Positions 57,244 through 64,000 of a stretch of 64,000 nucleotides of DNA are shown piece after piece. Numbering within the stretch: position 1 is the stretch's first letter; each line of letters opens with the position of its first letter. Source of the DNA: Arthrobacter burdickii (GTDB taxonomy: Bacteria > Actinomycetota > Actinomycetes > Actinomycetales > Micrococcaceae); NCBI RefSeq assembly GCF_030433645.1, contig NZ_JAROCG010000002.1:558001-622000 (forward strand), read 5' to 3'. The notes under the pieces were generated by a model that saw nothing but the letters and a program-made list of their open reading frames with translations, did not search any database and was not told where the DNA came from. Position numbers and translations under genes: made by a program.

Positions 57244-58680
57244 GTGGACGATATGGAGAAGCAGGCGCTGGCCGGGCGGTACGCACTGGAGGAGCGTGTC
57301 GGGACGGGCGGCATGGCCGAGGTCTTCCGGGCCCGTGACACACGGTTGCAGCGGGACGTCGCCCTCAAGCTCTTCCGGCCCGGCACCGCCGACGGACTCG
57401 AGCGGGGATCGGCCGAGGCACGACTGCTCGCGGGGCTCGACCACCCGGGCCTGGTGCGGGTCCTCGACATGGACACCGGCGAAGAGACCGGCGACAACGC
57501 CTATCTGGTGATGGAACTGGTCAACGGTCCGGACCTCGGAGTTCTGTTGCGGACCAGGGGACTGCTCGGGTGCGAGGATGTCCGGCTCATGGCGCTGGAT
57601 CTCGCCCGCACGCTCCAGTACATCCACAGCCGCGGCATCGTGCACCGCGACATCAAGCCGTCGAACATCCTGACCCGGCGGACGGATCCGCACAGCGGCT
57701 ACTTCGGCTACCTCCTCACCGACTTCGGCATCGCCCGGTTCTTCGACGGCGGACGCATGACGGCGACCGGCCAGGTCATCGGCAGCGCCGCGTACTTCAG
57801 TCCCGAGCAGGCCCGCGGCGACGGCGTGGGGCAGCCGTCGGACATCTACTCACTCGGGCTCGTGATGATCGAAGCCCTGACCGGGGAGCGTCCCTTCCCC
57901 GGCACAGGGGTCGAGAGCGCCCTCGCGCGCCTGCACCGTAGCCCCTCCATCCCGCACGTGGCAGGTCCCGCACTGTCCGCGCTGCTGGTGTCCATGACCC
58001 TGGGAGATCCGGCGGACCGCCCGGACGCGGCGGACGTGGTGGACGCCCTGGTAGCGATGGGCCCGCAGCAGCGCGTCGACCCCCGGACGACCGTGCTGCC
58101 GTCCGCCGTCCCGCCGACCCAGGCGATCTCCCTGCCCGCCGGTCCCGGGCCGCTGCACTCCCCGGAACCGGGAGACGGAGGGCCGGACACATCGAGGCTC
58201 ACGCAGGCGGTCGATGCGACGCGTCCGGTGGCGCATGCGGCAGGTCCCTCCGACGTCGATACCGCCGTTGCCACTGTTACAGCGACTTCCCACCTCGATG
58301 GCGCGGCGGGCACGACGTCGAACGCCCGTCCTGGCGGAACGCCGGTTCGGGGACCTGGTCACGCCGGTGGTGCAGCGACGAGCAGCCTCCAGCCTGCCGT
58401 GAAGCAGGATGCGGGGCCTTCCCCGCTCGACGGCCCGACGGCATCCGAGTCTCCGGTCCGGACGGCCCGGCCGGCTGCGCCCGGGAAGCCTTCCGCACGG
58501 CGCCGCCGCCACGTGCTCCCGTGGCTCGTCTCGGTCCTCGTGCTGGCCCTGGTGGCTGCAGCACTGTGGGCCTTCACAGCGCCGGTGCGGGATGCCGCAC
58601 CCGCCGTCGAGCCCCTACCTGCCGTCTCCGGCGAACCGGGGGAGAAACTGCAGGAACTCTACGAAAGCGTGAAGCGATGA
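57244..58680 (+). CDS. Membrane-anchored Ser/Thr protein kinase
   Basis: A protein of about 478 residues. The kinase domain covers residues about 12-270: glycine loop VGTGGMAEVFRARD, VALKLF with the catalytic Lys, HRDIKPSNILT, DFGIARFF, and SPEQARG in place of APE. Residues about 280-415 form a Pro/Ser/Thr-rich linker. One transmembrane helix (WLVSVLVLALVAAALWAF) then leads to a short extracytoplasmic tail (about 35 residues) without PASTA domains. GTG 57244 has AGGA 8 nt upstream; GTG 57211 and ATG 57253 are alternatives. The stop overlaps a lipoprotein gene as ATGA, so the lipoprotein is a likely functional partner outside the membrane. Confidence 0.92.
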   Translation: MDDMEKQALAGRYALEERVGTGGMAEVFRARDTRLQRDVALKLFRPGTADGLERGSAEARLLAGLDHPGLVRVLDMDTGEETGDNAYLVMELVNGPDLGVLLRTRGLLGCEDVRLMALDLARTLQYIHSRGIVHRDIKPSNILTRRTDPHSGYFGYLLTDFGIARFFDGGRMTATGQVIGSAAYFSPEQARGDGVGQPSDIYSLGLVMIEALTGERPFPGTGVESALARLHRSPSIPHVAGPALSALLVSMTLGDPADRPDAADVVDALVAMGPQQRVDPRTTVLPSAVPPTQAISLPAGPGPLHSPEPGDGGPDTSRLTQAVDATRPVAHAAGPSDVDTAVATVTATSHLDGAAGTTSNARPGGTPVRGPGHAGGAATSSLQPAVKQDAGPSPLDGPTASESPVRTARPAAPGKPSARRRRHVLPWLVSVLVLALVAAALWAFTAPVRDAAPAVEPLPAVSGEPGEKLQELYESVKR

Positions 58681-59417
58681 CGACAGCACTCAGGGTGAGG
58701 CTGCCGCTCCTGGTCGCAGCCGGACTCCTGCTGACCGGATGCGGTGGGGAGGCCATCAACGCCGCCACGGCCGGGGATTTCCAGGCCGAGGTGAGGACCA
58801 TCGCCTCGACCGCTGCCGCAGGGGACTCCGCCGGAGCTGTCGCGCTCGCGCAGAGGCTGAAGGCGGAGGTCGACAGCGCCCGGGCGGCGGGCAGCGTCTC
58901 GGAAGACCGGGCCACGCTCATCGGCATGCGCATCGACGCCGTGATCGCGTCGCTGGAAGCCGCACAGGCTCCCGTCGGAGATCCACCGTCCGGTGAGGTG
59001 ACTCCGAGCGCCGTGCCGTCCGATGACGCGCCGGCCGAGGAAACGCCTGCGGAGGAGGTGCCGGCCGAGGAAACGCCTGCCGTGGAGACGCCAGCGCCAG
59101 CCGGTCCACCGGCCGATCCAGCGCCTCAGCCCGCGGAGACCTCTCCGGCGCCGGTGGAGCCCGCACCTGCTCCGGCGCCCGATGGCGACGCCTCCGACGA
59201 CAGCGGCGATACCGGAACGGGCGCCTCCGAGGAGGACGCCGCGGCCCCTGGAAACGGCGGCGACGAGGTGGGCGACCAGGCAGGGGAACAGCGGGAAGCC
59301 GCTCAGAAGGCAGCGGAAGAAGCACGCGACAGGGCAGGGAAACAGCGGGAGGCCGCTCAGAAGGCGGCAGAAGAAGCGCGGGACAAGGGCAAGGGCAGCG
59401 GCGGGAAGGACAAGTAG
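58677..59417 (+). CDS. Lipoprotein with Pro/Glu-rich linker and Ala/Lys/Glu helical tail, coupled to the kinase gene
   Basis: A 246-residue lipoprotein: signal LPLLVAAGLLLTGCGGEA with an LTGC lipobox, then a small helical domain (about 25-105: AVALAQRLKAEVDSARAAGS), a low-complexity region of repeated PAEETPAEE-type units, and a C-terminal charged helix with two copies of REAAQKAAEEARD. The N-terminal helical domain resembles the mucin/DUF6591-like regions seen next to actinobacterial kinases, but no firm family is assigned. It starts within the kinase stop (ATGA), so the two are translated together. It could extend the kinase sensing system across the wall. Confidence 0.8.
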   Translation: MTTALRVRLPLLVAAGLLLTGCGGEAINAATAGDFQAEVRTIASTAAAGDSAGAVALAQRLKAEVDSARAAGSVSEDRATLIGMRIDAVIASLEAAQAPVGDPPSGEVTPSAVPSDDAPAEETPAEEVPAEETPAVETPAPAGPPADPAPQPAETSPAPVEPAPAPAPDGDASDDSGDTGTGASEEDAAAPGNGGDEVGDQAGEQREAAQKAAEEARDRAGKQREAAQKAAEEARDKGKGSGGKDK

Positions 59418-59448
59418 CGCCCTGCCCCGGAGCCCCTCCCGAGACCTG

Positions 59449-61278
59449 CTAGTCCCGGATCGTGGCGATGACGGAGCCGGCTGAGACCGTGTCACCCGGA
59501 GCGGCCGTGAGGCCCGCCAGTGTCCCGGACTTGTGGGCCGTCAGGGGCTGCTCCATCTTCATGGCTTCGAGGACCACGATGAGGTCTCCCTCCGCCACGG
59601 CGTCGCCGTCGGATGCTGCGACCTTGACGATCGTGCCCTGCATGGGAGAGGTCAGTTCGTCGCCACTCACGGTGGCCTTGCCGGCACGTGCCCGGGAGGA
59701 CTTCTTCGACTTGGCCGGCGCGCTGGCCTTGCCGTTCGGCGCCGCACCCAGGCCCGCAGGCAGGACCACCTCGAGGCGGCGCCCGCCGACCTCGACGGTG
59801 ACGCGGTGGCGGGACTCGTCGTCCGACGTCGGGTCCGCCGCACCCTTCCAGGGCTCGATCGTGTTGGAGAACTCCGTCTCGATCCAGCGCGTGTGGATCG
59901 AGAACGGCCCCTCGACCGGAGCGAAGGCAGGGTCCGCGACGACGGCCGCGTGGAACGGGAGCACGGTGGGCATGCCGTCGATCACCATCTCGGCGAGGGC
60001 CCGGCGGGCCCGCTGAAGGGCCTGCTCCCTGGTGGCGCCGCTGACGATGAGCTTGGCGAGCATGGAGTCGAAGTTTCCACCGACGACCTCGCCGGCCTCG
60101 ACGCCGGAGTCCACCCGGATCCCCGGGCCGGTGGGGAGCTTGAGGGTCTGCACGGTCCCCGGCGCCGGCATGAATCCGCGCCCGGCGTCCTCCCCGTTGA
60201 TGCGGAACTCGAAGGAGTGTCCCCGCACTTCGGGGTCGCCGTAGCCCAGTTCTTCACCCCGGGCGATGCGGAACTGCTCGCGGACGAGGTCCAGGCCCGT
60301 GACTTCCTCGGAGACGGGGTGCTCCACCTGGAGGCGCGTGTTGACCTCCAGGAACGAGATGGTGCCGTCCTGGCCCACGAGGAACTCGCAGGTGCCGGCG
60401 CCCTGGTAGCCCGCCTCGCGGAGGATCGCCTTGGAGGCCTCGTAGAGCCGTGTGTTCTGCTCGTCCGAGAGGAAGGGGGCGGGCGCTTCCTCGACGAGTT
60501 TCTGGTTGCGGCGCTGCAGCGAGCAGTCGCGGGTGGAGACGACGACGACGTTCCCGTGCGCGTCGGCGAGGCACTGCGTCTCGACGTGGCGGGGAGCATC
60601 GAGGAACCGCTCCACGAAGCACTCTCCGCGACCGAAGGCCGCTGTCGCCTCGCGCACCGCCGAATCGAACAGTTCGGGGATCTCCTCGTGGCTGCGGACC
60701 ACCTTGATGCCACGACCGCCGCCACCGAAGGCCGCCTTGATCGCGATGGGTAGCCCGAACTCCTCCGCGAAGTCGACGACCTCCTGGACGGACTCCACCG
60801 GATCCTTGGTCCCGGGCACGAGCGGCGCTCCGACACGCTCGGCGATGTGGCGTGCCTGCACCTTGTCGCCCAGCTGTGAGATGGACTCCGGGGACGGGCC
60901 GATCCAGGTGATGCCGGCATCGATGACGCGCTGCGCGAACTCGGCGTTCTCGGACAGGAAGCCGTATCCGGGGTGGATGGCGTCTGCCCCGCTGCGCCGT
61001 GCCGCCTCAAGGATGCGGTCCATGACCAGATAGGAGTCGGCGGCCGTCTCCCCACCCAGCGCGAAGGCCTCGTCGGCCATGCGCACGTGCAGCGCGTCGC
61101 GGTCCGGGTCCGCGTACACGGCGACGGACTCCATGCCCTCGTCGCGGGCGGCACGGATGACCCGGACGGCGATCTCCCCACGGTTCGCCACCAGGACCTT
61201 CGTCACCGGGCGGTGCTGCCGCGCGGTGCCGTTGCTGCGGACGGAGGATTCGGACGGGGCAAGGGGGGACTGGCTCAT
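59449..61278 (-). CDS. Acyl-CoA carboxylase alpha subunit (biotin carboxylase fused to biotin carboxyl carrier)
   Basis: A 609-residue AccA3-type subunit. The biotin carboxylase part shows [18 protein letters not shown], the ATP-grasp glycine loop [31 protein letters not shown] and [21 protein letters not shown] linker rich in Lys/Ser/Ala follows, then a C-terminal biotinyl domain with [12 protein letters not shown], whose Lys carries biotin. It carboxylates biotin with bicarbonate and ATP; a separate beta subunit (not in this window) moves the carboxyl to acetyl- or propionyl-CoA. ATG 61278 has AAGGAG about 11 nt upstream. It lies downstream of maf on the same strand, a pairing seen in related actinobacteria. 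Confidence 0.95.
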   Translation of the reverse strand: MSQSPLAPSESSVRSNGTARQHRPVTKVLVANRGEIAVRVIRAARDEGMESVAVYADPDRDALHVRMADEAFALGGETAADSYLVMDRILEAARRSGADAIHPGYGFLSENAEFAQRVIDAGITWIGPSPESISQLGDKVQARHIAERVGAPLVPGTKDPVESVQEVVDFAEEFGLPIAIKAAFGGGGRGIKVVRSHEEIPELFDSAVREATAAFGRGECFVERFLDAPRHVETQCLADAHGNVVVVSTRDCSLQRRNQKLVEEAPAPFLSDEQNTRLYEASKAILREAGYQGAGTCEFLVGQDGTISFLEVNTRLQVEHPVSEEVTGLDLVREQFRIARGEELGYGDPEVRGHSFEFRINGEDAGRGFMPAPGTVQTLKLPTGPGIRVDSGVEAGEVVGGNFDSMLAKLIVSGATREQALQRARRALAEMVIDGMPTVLPFHAAVVADPAFAPVEGPFSIHTRWIETEFSNTIEPWKGAADPTSDDESRHRVTVEVGGRRLEVVLPAGLGAAPNGKASAPAKSKKSSRARAGKATVSGDELTSPMQGTIVKVAASDGDAVAEGDLIVVLEAMKMEQPLTAHKSGTLAGLTAAPGDTVSAGSVIATIRD

Positions 61279-61386
61279 GGGGCGTTGGACTCCTTCTTCT
61301 CAGTTCGGAGCCTAACCCGCTTTTGGAGCTTCCGCGCATGAATCGTGCTGGAGGGGAGTGTTGGAGGGCGATCCTTTGTAGGTAAC

Positions 61387-62019
61387 CTACAACGCTGGCG
61401 CCGGCGCCCAGAAGTCCGTGACGGAGACCCCGGCCGACTGCAGGAGGCCGCGCAGCATGGAGATGCTGAGCCCGACGACGGCATGCGGATCGCCGTCCAC
61501 GCGGTCGATGAAGGCGCCGCCGAGTCCATCGATGGTGAAGGATCCCGCGCAGTGCAGGGGTTCACCGCTCGCGACGTAGGCCTCGACCTCGGCGTCGGAC
61601 ATGGCTCCGAAATACACGGTCGCGGACGAGACTGCGCCGATGGTGGCGCCGGATCCGCCGTCGCGGGTGTCCACGAGCCAGTGGCCCGTGTGCAGGACGC
61701 CGGAGCGACCCCGCATGCGGCGGATCCGTTCGATCGCCACCGCAGATTCGTAGGGCTTGCCGTGCGCCTCGCCGTCGAACTCGAAGACGGAGTCGCAGCC
61801 GATGACGAGTGCACCGTCGGTTTCCTCCAGGGCGGCGACGGCCTCGGCCTTGGCGCGGGCCAGAAGGAGGGAGGTGTCGTGCGCGTCGAGTTCGCCGTAG
61901 GAGGCGACGACGGCGGGTTCGTCGACGTCGGACACCAGTACCGAGTGGCGGATGCCGGCTTCCGTCAGGAGCTTGGTGCGGGCGGGGGATTTCGAAGCGA
62001 GGATCAGGCGGAGGGTCAT
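61387..62019 (-). CDS. Maf-like nucleoside-triphosphate pyrophosphatase
   Basis: A 210-residue protein of the Maf/HAM1-like house-cleaning pyrophosphatases, which hydrolyse modified or canonical NTPs. The start MTLRLILASKSPARTKLL contains the SxxR nucleotide loop. VIGCDSVFEFDGEAHGKPYE holds the catalytic Asp, and GGAFIDRVDGDPHAVVGL matches the C-terminal family segment. ATG 62019 fits the family N-terminus; 12 upstream residues in frame are not needed. The gene lies 108 bp upstream of the acyl-CoA carboxylase gene on the same strand. Confidence 0.93.
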   Translation of the reverse strand: MTLRLILASKSPARTKLLTEAGIRHSVLVSDVDEPAVVASYGELDAHDTSLLLARAKAEAVAALEETDGALVIGCDSVFEFDGEAHGKPYESAVAIERIRRMRGRSGVLHTGHWLVDTRDGGSGATIGAVSSATVYFGAMSDAEVEAYVASGEPLHCAGSFTIDGLGGAFIDRVDGDPHAVVGLSISMLRGLLQSAGVSVTDFWAPAPAL

Positions 62020-62121
62020 GCTCCAGCCTAGGCAGGCGCCGGTCCGCCGGCGCAATTCCGGCGGGCCGGTTGGACCTGCCCGGTCCCGTCACCACTTCGG
62101 GATGGGACCGGCAGGGATCTG

Positions 62122-62685
62122 TCACCAGCTGTGTGCGACGTCGACCACCACCCTCGACCCATTACCGGGACCGGGTACCACGAAGACGCGGACTGGAAGC
62201 CGCCCCCGCACCCCGATTCCGAAATCCGTATAGCCTTCGAAACTTCCAGCCTTCACGACTTGCCGGAAGGTGGAGTAGCCTGCAACGTTCACGAGTTCGC
62301 GGCTATTGGCGGGCATGTACGTCGCACTACCCGCGTAGTTGTAGGCGGGAGCGTTGACTGTCACGGAGAGACGCGCCCCACCGCGTAGAGGAATCGAGTG
62401 CGGGGAACCATACGGGTTGTAATTATCGACGTACCTCACGGTGTACCCGGAGACACGACCGTTGACATCGATGACGAGGCGATCGAAGCAAGGATGCTGG
62501 CCGGACCGGACGTTGGTGATGGAACCGGAGTAGGTAGGGGTGTAGGCGGCTTTCGCCAACGAACCCCACGTGATGCCGCAATAGGCGGCGGATGCCGGTG
62601 GTCCCCCCGCGAGGCCGAGGCCTGCGGTGAGGGCGAGGGCGGCGAGTGTGGCGGAGAGTTTCCCCGTCATGCGCGTTTTGTTCAT
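62122..62685 (-). CDS. Secreted AMIN-like domain protein
   Basis: A 187-residue exported protein. The signal peptide (LAALALTAGLGLAGGPPASA) is cut before AYCGITWG. The mature region fits the AMIN-like domain of actinobacteria: ITNVRSGQHPCFDRLVIDVN, YTVRYVDNYNPYGSPHSIP, GSFEGYTDFGIGVRGRLPVR and VVVDVAHSW at the C-terminus. Two Cys (residues about 36 and 66) may form a disulfide. AMIN domains are known for envelope or peptidoglycan targeting; for this version no function is established. ATG 62685 is the start. Strand and spacing allow co-transcription with maf but do not prove it. Confidence 0.82.
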   Translation of the reverse strand: MNKTRMTGKLSATLAALALTAGLGLAGGPPASAAYCGITWGSLAKAAYTPTYSGSITNVRSGQHPCFDRLVIDVNGRVSGYTVRYVDNYNPYGSPHSIPLRGGARLSVTVNAPAYNYAGSATYMPANSRELVNVAGYSTFRQVVKAGSFEGYTDFGIGVRGRLPVRVFVVPGPGNGSRVVVDVAHSW

Positions 62686-62892
62686 AGCGCACCACCTTGT
62701 TGGAACGGATAGGTGCTTTCATACTGCTCCGGCGTGCAAGGAAAAGCGCCGCCGTCGTGCTGAACGGCACTGAATCGTTAGAGGTACACCGAATCGTTAG
62801 GCAATCGCCGACGGCCGTACATATTCGGATAGCGCCGTCGGGTGCAGGCGGGCGGAAATTTCTTCCCGGACCGCCTGCACCGAACGACTCCG

Positions 62893-64000
62893 TCAGGACA
62901 CCAGTGCCCGACGCAGCGTGTCGAGACCCACCGACCCGAGGTTGAGGGCCCGTGTGTGGAAATCTCGCAGGTCGAAGCTCCCGCCCTCGCTGGCCCGGAC
63001 CTCGTCGCGGATCTGCTCCCAGAGCCGCTGGCCGATCTTGTAGGACGGGGCCTGTCCCGGCCAGCCGAGGTAGCGGTTGTACTCGAAGTTGAGCTGGCCC
63101 TCGCTGATGGCGATGTTCCGCTTCAGGAAGCCGTAGCCCTTTTCCGGCGTCCAGGTGCCCTCACCCCAGCGCTCGGGGATCTCGAGCTCGAGGTGGACTC
63201 CGATGTCGAAGACGACGCGGGCCGCGCGCATCCGCTGGGCGTCGAGCATGCCGAGGCGGTCGCCCGGATCGGCGAGGAACCCGAGTTCCTGCATGAGGCG
63301 CTCGGCGTAGAGTGCCCAGCCCTCGCCCTGGCCGGAGACCCAGATGGCGTTGCGGCGCCACGGGTTGAGCAGTGCGCGCTGGTAGGTCGCCGTCGCGATC
63401 TGCAGATGGTGGCCAGGAACGCCCTCGTGGTACACGGTGGTCGTCTCCTTCCAGGTGGTGAAGGAGTCCTCGCCCTCGGGCACGGACCACCACATTCGTC
63501 CCGGACGGGAGAAATCATCACTGGGGCCCGTGTAGTAGATGCCGCCCTCGTTGGTCGGTGCGATCCTGCACTCGAGGCGGCGCATCACCTCCGGGATGTC
63601 GAAGTGGACCCCGGCCATGGCGTCGACCGCCCTGTCCGAGAGTTCCTGCATCCACGCCTGGAGCGCATCGGTGCCCTGCAGCTGACGGGCCGGGTCCTCG
63701 TCGAGGATGCGGATGGCCTCCTCGATCGATGCTCCCTCCCGGATCTCGTTCGCGACGGCTTCCTGTTCGGCAATCACGCGGTCGAGTTCCTCGACGCCCC
63801 ACGCGTACGTCTCCTCGAGGTCGACGGCGGACCCGAGGAAGAGACGCGACATCAGGGCGTAGTGTTCCCTTCCGACGGCGTCCTTCTCGGGTGCTGTGGG
63901 GAGGAGGTCGTCCTGCAGGAAGGACGCGAGCGAGCGGTAGGCGCCGCGTGCAGCGTCCGCACCTGAACGGAGCTGCTGCTGCACCGAGTCGGGGAGGTCG
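62893..64000 (-). CDS. DUF885 family metallopeptidase, 5' end beyond the window
   Basis: The last 369 or so residues of a DUF885 protein. Zinc-peptidase features are visible in VYHEGVPGHHLQIATATYQR, where HEGxPGHH is the family metal-binding motif, and in SGQGEGWALYAERLM. The frame stays open to position 64000 (DLPDSVQQQLRSGADAARGA), and DUF885 proteins usually exceed 550 residues, so roughly a third to a half is missing upstream. The inner GTG at 63984 is not a believable start. The family is related to carboxypeptidase-like M32/M3-type enzymes; substrates are unknown. Confidence 0.9.
   Translation of the reverse strand, partial: DLPDSVQQQLRSGADAARGAYRSLASFLQDDLLPTAPEKDAVGREHYALMSRLFLGSAVDLEETYAWGVEELDRVIAEQEAVANEIREGASIEEAIRILDEDPARQLQGTDALQAWMQELSDRAVDAMAGVHFDIPEVMRRLECRIAPTNEGGIYYTGPSDDFSRPGRMWWSVPEGEDSFTTWKETTTVYHEGVPGHHLQIATATYQRALLNPWRRNAIWVSGQGEGWALYAERLMQELGFLADPGDRLGMLDAQRMRAARVVFDIGVHLELEIPERWGEGTWTPEKGYGFLKRNIAISEGQLNFEYNRYLGWPGQAPSYKIGQRLWEQIRDEVRASEGGSFDLRDFHTRALNLGSVGLDTLRRALVS

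Overview
The window is chromosomal DNA from a high-GC actinobacterium, most likely an Arthrobacter-type member of the Micrococcaceae. This rests on the GC-rich codon use, actinobacterial families (fused biotin carboxylase/BCCP, SCO4848-like and DUF2505 proteins, LpdA-type flavoprotein, AMIN-like secreted protein), and the degenerate SLH-like repeats with a PVNRDAMAAF core that are common in secreted Arthrobacter proteins. The species assignment is inference.

Region 1 (1-23.3 kb) is a Wzx/Wzy-type surface polysaccharide locus. Two large LuxR-family (LAL-type) ATPase regulators overlap by ATGA and lie just upstream of a 32-bp tandem repeat and a promoter-like leader. The leader is closely repeated in front of the second transcription unit at 9.1 kb. 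Structural genes: polyprenyl-phosphate sugar transferase, TagD-like nucleotidyltransferase, two GT4-type glycosyltransferases, a lipoprotein, a Wzx-like flippase, a 1814-residue propeller/LamG/PKD secreted protein, a CDP-alcohol phosphotransferase, a Wzz-like protein fused to a degenerate BY-kinase domain, a Wzy/O-antigen-ligase-like protein and a convergent beta-helix lipoprotein. A cytidylyltransferase-type enzyme together with a CDP-alcohol transferase suggests a polymer carrying a phospho-alcohol group.

Region 2 (23.3-35 kb) is housekeeping: sufS-sufU, a small exported protein, a sensor histidine kinase with nhaA, two small conserved proteins, mfd, a small membrane protein and deoC.

Region 3 (35-51.3 kb) is an accessory cell-surface island. 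It has a GH3 enzyme with three N-terminal SLH-like repeats, a GH16 Tat-lipoprotein that seems to use an ATC start, a polysaccharide pyruvyl transferase, a GT2 glycosyltransferase, a secreted protein built from three kinds of almost identical tandem repeats ending in SLH-like units, and a subtilase with C-terminal SLH-like units. Pyruvylated wall polymers are the known ligand of SLH domains, so the pyruvyl transferase may build the anchor for its neighbours. Inverted repeats flank the subtilase, and IS256-like and ISL3-like transposase debris follows.

Region 4 (51.3-64 kb) is conserved chromosome: phosphohexomutase, purine nucleoside phosphorylase, LpdA-like NAD(P)H-quinone reductase, MHS transporter, Ser/Thr kinase with a lipoprotein partner, biotin carboxylase/BCCP, Maf, an AMIN-like secreted protein and a DUF885 metallopeptidase cut by the window edge. 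I saw no rRNA, tRNA, CRISPR array or recognisable riboswitch.
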